NCBI GenBank assembly: GCA_034509755.1 | Contig: CM067549.1 | Location: 42,359,305 to 42,423,304, forward strand | DNA: 64,000 bases | Source of the DNA: Anisodus tanguticus | Lineage: Eukaryota > Streptophyta > Magnoliopsida > Solanales > Solanaceae | Direction of reading: 5' to 3' | In this document: positions 22,299-32,375 of the stretch, in pieces | How positions within the stretch are numbered: position 1 is the stretch's first letter | Layout of the letters: each line of letters begins with the position of its first letter | Notes under the pieces: model-generated | Database searches by the model: none | What the model was told of the DNA's origin: nothing | The model's input: the letters and a program-made list of their open reading frames with translations, nothing else | Program-made: the position numbers and the translations under genes

Positions 22299-22544
22299 AA
22301 CATAGTTATGCCATGATAATTATCTTTCGCGCAAATTAACAAACTTATAAGAAGCATATCAAATATGTTATTCCTAAACTTATTTAAATCGATAACATTT
22401 CAGGGACCTAAAAGAAAGTTTTGGAAGAAAGCAACAGCCCGTGACCGGACGGCGGCGGCGCGCGCGTGGGGCTTATCCCCGAACCCAAGCTCACCTAGGT
22501 CCTCTCCTTTCTATACACATGGGTTACCCCTTGGGGCCTCAAAC

Positions 22545-22839
22545 CCTTACTCAAACTTAGAGTTTATATATTGCATAAACTCTCATTCTTTTATCAATGA
22601 GGGAGATTTGTCATTTTGGCCAAAGACCCTCCATATTTTTATGTCTCAAACACCTTACTTTGTGTACCAATATCTCTTTCATTTCTTAACGAAATTTGAC
22701 GATACTTAACACTAACATTATCTACTTACTTAGTAGATTAGACATGTACGAAGAAACAATATTTCTGACATGCGGGGCCCACGTGTTTAAGTTATCAAAT
22801 ATGGGATAAACTCAATCCACATTAGTAAAATTTCCAACA
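22545..22839 (-). repeat. 5' LTR of the deleted Tork copia, truncated
   Basis: It is collinear with 19870-20162 of the 3' LTR, including a G-box (22780-22785). The portion to its left (22430-22545, with a GC-rich ggcggcggcgcgcgcg block) belongs to a different LTR subfamily resembling 39930-40010. The 5' LTR is therefore chimeric or converted. Confidence 0.7.
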
Positions 22840-22844
22840 AGATA

Positions 22845-23575
22845 TGGAAAAGCCGAAAAGCTTAAGCAAGGATTTGGTTTTCTTGTTACAACTTCTCTAA
22901 TTAATTAGTACTCCCAGGAACTAGTTTCCACTTAATTTTATTTGATTTGACAAGGTTATACTAGTAATACTTAGTAATGCGTCGTGTCCATAAAGAGGAG
23001 AGGTGAGGGGTAGTTAATAAGAGGAGGTTCAATTAATTGCTAAGTACTGTCATTTTGTGGTTTATTCACAAATTGAGGGCCAAAATGGGTCCTTAGTGGG
23101 AAAAAAGGGCAATTAGTCCAGGTTGTTATACTGAGGGCAAAAGTAAAGATTTCGTAAATTAGTGGGGGAAATTTGAACACTTTTCATGTTTATTTTTTAA
23201 TTGCTTTTGCCAGTAAAAAGAGGACAAAGGTAAACTATTTCACAAATCACAGGTGTAAATGTGTGCCAATTTTGCAACGACGAGGGTATGATTGATCGGA
23301 ACTTGACACGGAGGGTAAAAGTAAACTAGTTCGAAAACCACAAAAACAGTTTTATTCAGTATAAACAAATTAAACAAACAACCAAATAGTTGATCTTACT
23401 ATTTGGGATTTATCTAAGGTAAAATCTCAGACAACTTGAACTAGTTTATTATATTAAGGAACTTAAGTACCTAACTGAAGATTTGGTCACGTACTAGGAA
23501 TCTAGAATTAATATGAAAACACGCATAGTGTTCAAAAAAGAGAAAAAGTTGAAGCAGACGCAGCAAAAGGTAGCC
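22845..23575. other. Non-coding spacer between two minus-strand copia elements
   Basis: There are no usable open frames. Several similar phrases recur (gagggcaaaagtaaa, gagggtaaaagtaaact), hinting at a short degenerate repeat, but I recognise no family. Confidence 0.3.
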
Positions 23576-23580
23576 AATAC

Positions 23581-23630
23581 TGTTAGATTGTATTAATTTC
23601 TTTTGGGAGTCTTTCTCATGAACAGAGTGT
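23581..23630 (-). repeat. 3' LTR stub of the Ale copia (about 50 bp)
   Basis: It corresponds to the last part of the LTR (minus strand GAGAAAGACTCCC... to CAATCTAACA). The rest of the LTR is absent and the stub is joined directly to RNase H coding sequence at a shared TGAGAA. Confidence 0.75.
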
Positions 23631-24266
23631 ATATCCTTCTCAATATGCTTGGTTCGCTGATACTGAACCGGTTATGAGATAAATATATGACAGATATGTT
23701 ATCACAGTAAACCAAAGACGCCTTACGCAAGGGACATTAAAGCTCCAAAAGAAGGTTTCGGAGACAGCAGATTTCAGCAACAACATTAGCAACGCCTCTA
23801 TACTCTGCTTCTGCACTCGAGCGGGAGAGGGTGGCTTGCCTCTTGGCAGACCACGAAATAAGATTATCCCCTAAGAACACACAGTATCCGGAGGTGGAGC
23901 GTCGCGTGTCCGGATAACGTACCCAATCAGCATCCGTATATGATAAAAACTTGGTCGATGCTGAGGGGTATAGATGCAATCCATAATCAAGTGTGCCCTT
24001 AACGTATCAAATGATACGCTTAAGAGCAGTAAAATGAGGCTCCCTAGGGCATGCATGAATAAGCATACCTGTTGAACAACATAAGTAATATCAGGCCTGG
24101 TGAAAGTAAGATATTGTAGTGCACCTGCAAGACTCCTGTAAAGAGTGGGATCGGACACATGATCACCATCAACAACACTTAGCTTTGATTTAGAGTTGAC
24201 ATGAGTGGACATTATCTTGCAGTTCGCCGTTTTAGCCCTGTATACTATCTCTTATGCATACTTGCG
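23631..24266 (-). pseudogene. RNase H of the Ale copia, C-terminus deleted
   Basis: The minus-strand blocks are LAGALQYLTFTRPDITYVVQ, SYTDADWVRYPDTRRSTSG, FLGDNLISWSAKRQATLSRS and SAEAEYRGVANVVAEICCLR, with a frame change near 23980. The remaining D-N-I-S...H-N block is recognisable up to 23640, where the deletion into the LTR occurs. The TKHI/DIFTKGL end present in the 59-kb relative is missing. Confidence 0.8.
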
Positions 24267-24911
24267 CTAACACAAAAATATAGTATATGCAGATCTAGTC
24301 ACTGATATGCCCAAAAAGTAACTCAACTTTCCCAAGTCAATCATAGCAAATTCGATTTTAAGCAATGCAATGATCTCAGTTTTCAACAAATCAGAGGAGG
24401 CAGTAAGCACAATGTCATCCACATATAACAACAAATACGCAATGCTACAACCTCTATGGAAAATAAATAGAAAATTATCACACTTGCTGCATACAAACCC
24501 AATCTGCATAATATACTGTGCAAAATGATCATACCATGCTCTAGGGGTCTGTTTCAAACCAGAAAGTGACATACAGAGACGACATACATACTGAGGGGCT
24601 GCTGGATGGACAAAACCAGGCGACTGGTGTATGTAAACAGTTTCTTTCAAATCCCCATGTAGAAATATATTTTTCACATCAAGCTGATGAATCGACCAAT
24701 GCTTACCCATAGCAATACTCAGAACTATGCGAATGGTAGCCGATTTAACAACCGGACTGAACATCTCACCACAATCAATACCTTCCTGCTGATTCATGAC
24801 ATTAGCCACAAGTCTCGCTTTATATCTCTCTAGATCACCACTGTCTCTGAATTTGTAACGAAAAATCCACATGCATCGGATCACATTCACCCCCTCCGGT
24901 CGAAGGACCAA
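24267..24911 (-). pseudogene. Reverse transcriptase of the Ale copia
   Basis: The 214-codon open frame covers RPEGVNVIRCMWIFRYKF, RYKARLVANVMNQQEGIDC, EMFSPVVKSATIRIVLSIAM, HQLDVKNIFLHGDLKETVYI, PGFVHPAAPQYVCRL, SGLKQTPRAWYDHF and LLYVDDIVLTASS (catalytic YVDD intact), and then FFLGISVTRS. It is the least damaged part of this copy. Closest in this window is 57949-58800. Confidence 0.85.
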
Positions 24912-26491
24912 CTCCCAAGTGTGCTATTTTGTTAAAGCATTAAATTCATCACACATAACCGCATTCCAATTTGGGTCTAGTTTGACCAATTTAGGATTTT
25001 TGGTAATTAGGGAAATGATTTGTAATGATAAGTTAAACTGGACTTTGGGTTTGAAAATCCCGTGTTGGGCACGGGTTTCCATCCGGTGTATGGGGTAGGG
25101 GCAGGATGGGTATTTGGGTGGGGTAGATGGATCGGGTTAATTGGGGCAGTGGCAGTGTCAGATAGTCTCGGGGATGGGTGGACTGATTGCTGGGTATGGG
25201 TGATGAGTACGGTAGACCTCGACAAGTGGGTTGTGTTTGGTGAGCTAGTATGATCGAGATGTTGGGATGGGTCGATGTCGGCGGTAGTGTTGACTGGGTA
25301 TGGTAACTGGGACAGTGACTGGTTGCCGATGCGGGGAACTGGTATGGGATGCCGATATAAGGATAGTTTTCGAGTTCAGGTACTATTGTAGTAGTGGGTT
25401 GGATGACGGTTTTGTCTATGATGGTTGGTGGTTGCATTGACACCGTTGGTGGTGGTGTAGGTTGCCGGAGGGTGTTTGTGAGATGGACCGGTGGTGACAC
25501 AAAGACGCTGGGCCGACTGCCGGAGGTGAATGTGGCAGTCGATGATTGCTGAGACGGTAGTGGAGATGCAGATAATCTGCCGGAGATGGCAGTCGTAGGT
25601 GGATGTGACGGTGGTACATCGGTGGATTGACAGAGAGTATATTGAGCAGAGGTATTGGGAACAGTGGTTTCCGTTGGAACAATGACGGGATTGTGTTGAG
25701 GGATAGGGGACCGATTGCCGGCGGTAGCGACGACAAGCTGCGGTGTCTGAGAGTGACCGGCATAGCGCTGGTGGTGGTGTGCAGAGACGGAGATATTTGG
25801 TCAGTGGTAGAAGTACGACTGAGTTCCCTAAGTATGACGGGGGGAGATGTCAGACTCGTCTAGAAAGGTATAGTCCATGTTTTGGAATTTTTAGATGTTT
25901 GCAAATGAGAATATTGTCTCGTTGAATGTAACGTGATGAGAGACGTGAATTTTATGAGTGGATAAGTCATAGCATAGATAACCCCTATGATTAGAAGGAA
26001 TACATACGAAGACACACGGGGTGGTACGATGTGCTAATTTATGAGGAGTAGTGGAGGCAAGATGCAGGTAGCATAGGCAACCGAAAATTCTAAGGTTGTC
26101 ATATGAGGGGATCCGACGGTAGAGAATTTTGGTGGGAGGTTTTGTTGTGAAGAGTACTGGTAGGTAAAATATTAAGGATATATTCTACCATTTTGACTGC
26201 ATAGACCTAAAACGATGGGGGGAGAGAGACATGGAAAAGAAAAGTACGAACCATGTTGTTGATAATACAGATGATTTATTCGACTTTTTCATTTTGGGGT
26301 GAGGTGTGGAGACATGAGAAACGGAAGACCACGCCATTATTGGTGCAAAAGTTATGAAACCCGAAATTATTAAACTCACGACCGTTATCACATTGGAATG
26401 ATTTGATGGATTTTTCAAATTGTGTTTTGATAAAGTTATGAAACTCAAGAAACTTGGTATATACTTCAGACTTGAACTTTAGAGGGTAAAT
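24912..26491 (-). pseudogene. Integrase core remnants and Pro-rich integrase/RT linker of the Ale copia
   Basis: 25500-25033 encodes the Pro/Thr-rich linker (TPPPTVSMQPPTI, then TPDGNPCPTRDFQTQSP). A closely similar ending, PYGNPCPTQDFQTQSP, occurs at about 57850-57893 in the plus-strand relative. Between 26491 and 25860 the integrase core is present only as frameshifted pieces (for example HVFVCIPSNHRGYLCYDLST-like codons near 25990-26030). There are no open frames long enough to be a host gene. Confidence 0.6.
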
Positions 26492-27183
26492 TCATATAAA
26501 ATGAGAAAAGTCATCTAACAACACAAGATAAAACTTATGACCCAGTGAACTAATAACAGGAGATGTCCACAAATCTGCATGAACAATATCAAACAGAGAA
26601 AACGTAACACTTAAAGAAGACTGAAAAGGAAGGCGAACGTGTTTGCCTAGAGGGAAAGACAAACATTGTTGGGTAGGTTTCCCACTAGAACAACGAATTA
26701 AATTAATGTGCCGAAGAAAATTAAAAACAGGGGCACCGGAATGTCCAAGTCTATTGTGCCATGTAGACGGAGAGATTGTTGCTAAGGCTGTAGGAGGAGT
26801 GACTTGGGCAGTTAGAGATGTGGGAGGGCTGAGACTGGCAGCGGACGTGGATAGTTGCATCGTGTAAGGAGTTTCCCGATACGTAGGTCCGTTACAAAAA
26901 ATCCAAACGGGTCAAAATTAATTGAGACAAAATTATCTATAGCAAATTTTCTAATAGAAATTAGGTTCTTGATAATGTGTGGGGCATAGAGAACGTTATT
27001 TAGGGAGAAGTGGGGATACGGTGGTGGGGTTAGGGTGTGGCCAAAACCTTGAATTGGAATGCGGTGACCGTTCCCAATCAAAATGGATTTTTGTTGGGCC
27101 GCTGATGGGCTGAGGGCATTAGGGCCTGATGCCTGAGGCCCAGCGGTGTTGTGCCCAGGCTGCTGGGACGAAAAAGCAACCAA
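26492..27183 (-). pseudogene. Protease C-terminal part and integrase zinc-binding region of the Ale copia
   Basis: The frame from 27183 contains GNGHRIPIQGFGHTL, PHFSLNNVLYAPHIIKNLIS and RKFAIDNFVSINFDPFGF, the post-active-site part of copia protease. The D-S/T-G active site itself is absent. A second frame (26860-26492) has TWHNRLGHSGAPVFNFLRH and FPLGKHVRLPF, where the zinc-binding Cys pair reads CLSFPLGKH and one Cys is lost. DIVHADLWTSPVISSLGHKF then starts the core. Confidence 0.8.
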
Positions 27184-27543
27184 TTTGACATGTGGGCTGC
27201 AGGCTCTGAGGAGCTGCTGGAGGCCCAGGCCCTTTGTATGTGGGCACTGCTGCCAGAAAATCCACTAAGGGTGGTGTCCGCCATAGGTTCTGCCGGAATT
27301 TGTTTTTGGGGGTGGGGGTGGGGGTGGGTGGGGTTTCGTGTCAACGCCGACGTGGATGGGAGGCAGAATTGGTCGTATATAAGGTGTATATCGGCTTTAG
27401 GGAGGTTGTATTTAGGCAGTTTCAGTAGGTGTATATCAGCATATTTCGGCGGTATACCGGTGGTAGATGGTCGGTTTGGTACCGGAAAAAAGAAGGGGAA
27501 GGGCGTCCGATTTAGGGGTTTAGGGTAGGAATAGAATTTTGTC
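27184..27543 (-). other. Leader and gag scar of the Ale copia
   Basis: A possible gag start (MADTTLSG, near 27288) runs on for about 35 residues into protease-flanking sequence. The bulk of gag (normally several hundred residues) is missing. A G/T-rich ggtggggg(tggggg)n block lies at 27306-27331. Confidence 0.5.
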
Positions 27544-27554
27544 TCTTGATACCA
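27544..27554 (-). other. Primer-binding site (initiator Met tRNA) of the Ale copia
   Basis: On the minus strand TGGTATCAAGAG follows the LTR end directly. Plant LTR elements primed by tRNA-iMet typically have TGGTATCAGAGC, so this carries a one-base insertion. Confidence 0.75.
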
Positions 27555-27722
27555 TGTAAGATTGTATTGATTTCACTTGGGGAGTCTTTCTCATTAATAC
27601 AAATATATATAGTGTGTACAATGTGGAATCCTCATACAATAGGGATCATATATCTACCATAATTATACAATACTAAATATTACAAAATATATAGAGTATA
27701 TTTATAATATACAATAAATACT
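27555..27722 (-). repeat. 5' LTR of the Ale copia (about 168 bp)
   Basis: On the minus strand it aligns over its length with the LTRs at 44251-44418 and 59442-59588 (TATATTATxxAATATACTC, then TTAGTxTTGTAxAATTATGG, then TTGTATTAATGAGAAA). It ends ATCTTACA. Confidence 0.8.
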
Positions 27723-28389
27723 TTGTTTACGAATCTATATTTACAAGACCCAAGTAGTACTTCTTCTCCCATTTGTTTCTGCTTTTCCTATTAATAATCA
27801 GTTCAATCTCAATCGACACGAAATGATGAGTCACTTTAAGTTCCCATAGCTTATCAAGTTTGTAGTACGTGCAGATGGAATATAGTAGCTTATATGATTG
27901 GCTAGTGAAGTTTCTCTTTGGGAAAATCATAAAACTTCGTCGGATTTGTCTCCCCACTTGTTATTTTTTCTCTATTGAGCTATTTTAGTCTGCTAAGATC
28001 AAACGGGTATATCGTTTTCCCCATCAAAATAGAGAAAATAGTTTATGCTCGCTTCAGGTTGAAGAGATCATTTTAATGTTTGTTTTGTTCACAATATTCT
28101 AGTTATACAAATATTATAGTATAGCAATTGTTATGCGTGTTAATAATAATTATTCAGTGTAAAGATCGTTAATTATATATATAATGAATAATACTTCACA
28201 TATTGTTGTACGATGATTAATAATATATTTAAGAGTTATTATGTAGAAATTGCCTAATAATTACTCTTCTTTGTTTATTGTTTATACATAGTATTATTAT
28301 TTCACGTTGTATTCCTATAAACTAATGAATAAATTAATCTCAGCATACGCTAATTATGTCGGTATTAGTATTACTGTATTTTGTTTTGA
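27723..28389. other. Unclassified AT-rich DNA
   Basis: A 76-codon open frame on the minus strand (27957-27727) has no similarity I recognise and no supporting context. Otherwise this is AT-rich non-coding sequence. Confidence 0.3.
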
Positions 28390-28728
28390 GATAATAGTCT
28401 AAAACACACATGAACTATTAATGTTTTTGCGTGTTTCCTATCTAAACTATCATGTGTTTGCGTTTCCTACCTCAAGTATCACCAACTATTTATCAAAATA
28501 TTTTTTAAAGTTGACTAGACCAAGTGTTTGAATTAATACAATCGCCAAAAGGCGTGTGACAACTAAACTTGTCATAAAATTTTATCCACATGGCAGCTGC
28601 CTAATTAATTTTGAAGTGTGTTTTGATAAATAGTTAGTGATAGTTCAAGTAGGAAATGCTAACAACTGATAGTTCAGGTAATAAACTCGCAAAAAGGTAA
28701 TGCTTCAGGTGTGTTTCTGACCATAATC
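28390..28728. mobile_element. Foldback MITE with long terminal inverted repeats (339 bp)
   Basis: The left arm (about 28390-28500) and the reverse complement of the right arm (about 28615-28728) share gataatagtc/gattatggtc, then aaaacacacatgaact/agaaacacacctgaagc, tttttgcg(t/a)gttt, and caactatttatcaaaa. The arms are about 110 bp with roughly 110 bp between them. There is no coding capacity. The superfamily is not assigned. Confidence 0.7.
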
Positions 28729-28857
28729 TTTTTTTTTTAAATAATCAATTAATTCCTTTAATTATCTACGTGGAGTGCCATTTGACACTATCTTTATACA
28801 AACAAACAAAAAAAGAGTGTACACCACACACCATCAGATACTAGTCGAGGTGTATTT

Positions 28858-30510
28858 TGATAAATGGTTAGTGATAATTGAAAGTATATTTATGTCCTAG
28901 AGACAATCTATATTAGGACAAATGTATTTTATACACATTCGTATTATTATTAATGAAGATTAATATTTTGGCATTTGCAATTATTGAATTTTTAATTGAT
29001 TGTTTATAATATTCTATAATATGCATCCCTGGAGGTTAGACCGTTATTGATAATGTGAGATGTTAATATTATAACGTAACTCTTAAAATAGCCTCGACTA
29101 ATGATCATCGAGAATGGGAAATCGATGATATATGATAAGTCGACATGTGGTCTGCATCACATCCTTAGAGGATGTAGTATGTCTCACCTGCTATAAGTAA
29201 TGGCTACTCGTGATGGACACATGGATACTTTGGAAGTATTGGTATACCCTGCTGATAACCTGTTTGTTATACTTGTCTAAAGTATGATCAACGTGTGGGA
29301 GATATAAGTCCTTAGACTTGAGGTCAATACGCACCTTGTCTACAAAGTAATGTACTTTGATCCTGTCCTAAGCTCAAATGCCTTATAGGTTGAGATACGG
29401 CTTGTATTGGGTACATTACAATGTGGATTAAAGGTGGTAGTTGAGCCAAGATTAGGATTCATTCCTCGAATGTATATTTGAGAGAACACTCAGATTCTCA
29501 GTGATATTAGGTTGACTAAGTCGTTGGCCAACGCAATAGACATATTTAGAATATGGTCTAGTTGTCAACTAATATAGATGAGATTCAATGATTAAGCCAT
29601 TTGGATAGACAGTTGACAAATCCTAAGCTTGATCGGGTGTGTCGTGAATGAAAGGATTTTATCTTACCACATAGAGGTTAAGTTTACTGGATTCGTGTAA
29701 ACGTACTTCACATATTGAGTTCGTCTTGCGGCGCCGTCTAGGAGTTCCGCGTAGACCTTAATTTGATTAATGTCGATATGTGAAGGCATGTAGGGTCACA
29801 TTTTGTCGATTGTCCTTTCGATCTAAGGATGTATTGAGAGTATTAAATATTCGATTTAGAATCGAGATATTTAAATGAATAATTATTGTTTTAATTAAGT
29901 CAAAATTGAATTTTGGATTTAATTAAGAATGTGAGGAAAATAAATCGAGACGGGGTAGGGCCACGTCAAGCACCGCGGCGCCCACACCATAGGGCCTCGA
30001 CGCTAATGACCTAATATGTCTTGATTTATGTGTCAGGACCAAGGTCAAACCCTAATCCAGTTTGAACTAATTTTCACCTATAAGTACAGACATTCATTTC
30101 ATTATTCAACACATTAATTTCAGATTATTATTCTAAGTCTTAGAGACTTAGAATCAAAACACTCTCGAACCTCTGCCGGATTTCCTAGCTTTCCGAAAGA
30201 GAAATACATTGAAGCTTGGAGTTTGCAATCGAAAGGGCTTTCGCGTTCGAACCCACAGTTGATAAAGACTCCAGATAATACAACTTGTAAGTGTTCATGT
30301 TTAATGTTACAGGTCTTTGATTGTCATATAACCATACCAGAAGTAATTGTTGGGGTAAGTAAGAACAAAATTTTAAACTTCCGTTGTGTCTTACTTAACC
30401 CAACAAATCCCTACAATAATTCAATTAGAAAACACAAACACTTGATAATTCAGATAGAAAACTCGCAAAAAAAAAAAAACTTCAGATGTGTTATTGACCA
30501 ACAGCTCTTT
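28858..30510. repeat. Second, partial copy of the foldback MITE right arm, split by a solo LTR
   Basis: 28852-28878 (ttttgataaatggttagtga) and 30421-30500 (ttgataattcagatagaaaa, then ctcgcaaaaa and cttcagatgtgtt) reproduce 28620-28725 once the intervening LTR is removed. No left arm is obvious, so this copy is truncated. Confidence 0.65.
28879..30415 (+). repeat. Solo LTR of a copia-type element (1537 bp)
   Basis: It opens TGAAAGTATATTTATG, closes CCCTACA, and is flanked by ataat on both sides (28874-28878 and 30416-30420). It contains a TATA-like cctataagtac at about 30076 followed by a leader region. There is no internal domain, polypurine tract or second LTR, so this is the product of LTR-LTR recombination. 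The orientation is inferred from the TATA-like element. Confidence 0.75.
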
Positions 30511-31002
30511 AATTTTCGATTTGAAACTCTGCATAACTAATGCAAATATCGAAACCAAAAGGCAACTGGGATAAGAAGAATAGTTTGCAATTTTCCATGT
30601 TATTATGGAGAGAATAGACACACTTCATGCTCCCTTCATGGGGTTTTAGATATTACAGTTAGCATTATTTGGGTCCCAAATAGGATTTATTTTAATGTCA
30701 ATAACCATGCATGATGCATGTGGCAGCCTACTCGACAGTCGGCAATGGAGATGGCCTGGCTCCTTCATGAGTGGATAGCCCATTAGCTTATACCATGGCC
30801 CATGGGTCTTGGTGGAGTATCCAAAATTGATAAGGAAAGTTTCCTTTTTAGTTTTTAAAAACTGTTGAAAAATTTGTTGATTTATTTCATCCAAATATCA
30901 TTAAATAAAAGTTTTTCAGCTTTTGCAAAAACGGAAAATCTACTTCAGATGTGTTTTCTGATTTTTGCAAAGTTCAAAACTTTTATATATGTAAAAGAAG
31001 CA
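30511..31002. other. Non-coding spacer
   Basis: It includes an accatgcatgatgcatg block (RY-type CATGCATG-like repeats, about 30707-30720) but no gene, RNA gene or element end I can support. Confidence 0.3.
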
Positions 31003-31257
31003 CTTCATCCATTTCAATTTATATGAACATATTGAAACTTGTAAGGCGGAGCTTAGAAAAATTTAAAACTAAATATGTCATAATATATGTGTAGTTATAA
31101 GACTCTAAAAACTTGTAATTTTAAACATGTCAAAACATTTGTGGTTATAATTAAAAACTTGTCATAAGGATAAAAAATGAAAAGTTTGAGCTAAATTATT
31201 TTCAAATTTAAAAAGGAATTTTTTTTAAGCATGTTAAAAACAATAGATTCACATATA

Positions 31258-32375
31258 TGTTGGAAATTTACAAATATGGAATTAAGTTTATCCCATTATT
31301 TATGACTCGAACAATTGGGCCCCATACGTCGGAAATATCGTTTTCACACACGTGCAATCTTAGTGCCAAGTATCGTAAATTTCGTTAATGAAAGAGATAT
31401 TGGTATGTAAGTGAAATGTTTGACACATAGAATGATGGATGGTTATTGGATAAATAACAAGTGTTCCACGTTGGTAAACGAAGGAAGGATTGTGCGAGGT
31501 GTAAGATGGAACGGGTTGGAAAGGGTCGCGGAGCCGAGAAGGGCCGAGGCACCTTGCAGACTGGGCCGCAGCGTCAGAGCGTCGCGAAGCTAATTCCAAT
31601 TTTGGCTTCTGGAGCCGTGGCGCTAAATGCTGCAGCGCCGCGGCGCTTCCCAGGCAGTGAGTGCTCGACGGAAGTCCAAAAGTTTGGCTGATTATGGAGC
31701 GATTTTGGAGCATTAACTTGGCAGTTTTTCCTCCATAACTCAGCCATTATTTGGTTGCATTAGTTGGTGGTTTAAAGGGTCATTACATGGCATTTAAATG
31801 ACCATTACATGGGAACTTGAAGGGACCATCTTGCACACCTATAAATTGAGGCCTTTTCCTCAACTCTATATAGAAAGAAAACAATATACATACAAGTATA
31901 CAACACCACAAAGAAATCAGATTTTCCTGATATCAATCATTCTCTTAGCAATCTTCATTATTCGTGTTCTTCGCTGAGATCATTTGTGTAGGCTGTACAC
32001 ACTTGATAATTTGTTATTTCATCTTGGGAGACTATTGTCCACACTTCCGTAAAGCTTATATACTGTGGCAATCTTGTCTTAAAGACAGAGATCCATCTCT
32101 CAACTCAGCCGGTGGTGTTGTGTTTATCTAATTGGTTGCTAAGTGTTTCAGGTGTTAACTTAACAGACGAAGGACTCTAACCGTTCGTATTCTCATCGGA
32201 TCTACAAGCCACAAGTGTAGCAGTTCATGTTCTTGTATTTTCAAATACAAGTTCCATATTTGAAGTATTCAAGATCAAGATATTGACAACTTGTTGTTTT
32301 CCTCTTTGTTGTTTATCTTTTCGATCACTGTAATAGTTATTTACTATTCCCGTTGTTGCTTTACATATTCCAATA
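31258..32375 (+). repeat. 5' LTR of the Tork copia (1118 bp)
   Basis: TATA box TATAAATT at 31840-31847 and G-box CACGTG at 31349-31354. It contains a GC-rich block (about 31463-31681, with gcagcgccgcggcgc) that is absent from the 3' LTR. Confidence 0.85.

Larger units (their letters stand above)
19298..22839 (-). mobile_element. Tork-type Ty1/copia element, large internal deletion
   Basis: Both ends are canonical (TGTTGG...CCAACA), and the pentamer agata lies directly outside each (19293-19297 and 22840-22844). On the minus strand the order is a shortened 5' LTR (22839 to about 22545), a rearranged leader, a gag N-terminal fragment (about 22209-22050), then directly reverse transcriptase (22018-21050), the RNase H tail, the 3' UTR, a polypurine block at about 20165-20177 and a complete 3' LTR (20162-19298). 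The gag body, protease and integrase are missing. It is non-autonomous. Confidence 0.85.
23581..27722 (-). mobile_element. Ale/Retrofit-type Ty1/copia element, gag-less and 3'-deleted
   Basis: The 5' LTR is at right (27722-27555), immediately followed on the minus strand by TGGTATCAAGAG, an initiator-Met tRNA primer site. Then come a short leader, protease, integrase, a Pro-rich linker, RT and part of RNase H, and finally a stub of the 3' LTR (23581-23630). The same family occurs in the plus orientation at 44251-59588. gag is missing except for a few residues. The pentamer aatac lies outside the left end and recurs at 27717-27721; since that falls inside my LTR boundary, I treat it as a tentative TSD only. 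Confidence 0.8.

Noticed and set aside
25033..25763. Pro/Thr-rich frames that might be a cell-wall protein
   Set aside because: They are the integrase/RT linker of the Ale copia: the end of the frame (NPCPTRDFQTQSP) matches that at 57850-57893 in the related element.
27727..27957. 76-codon minus-strand open frame
   Set aside because: No recognised domain, no nearby promoter or homologous copy in the window.
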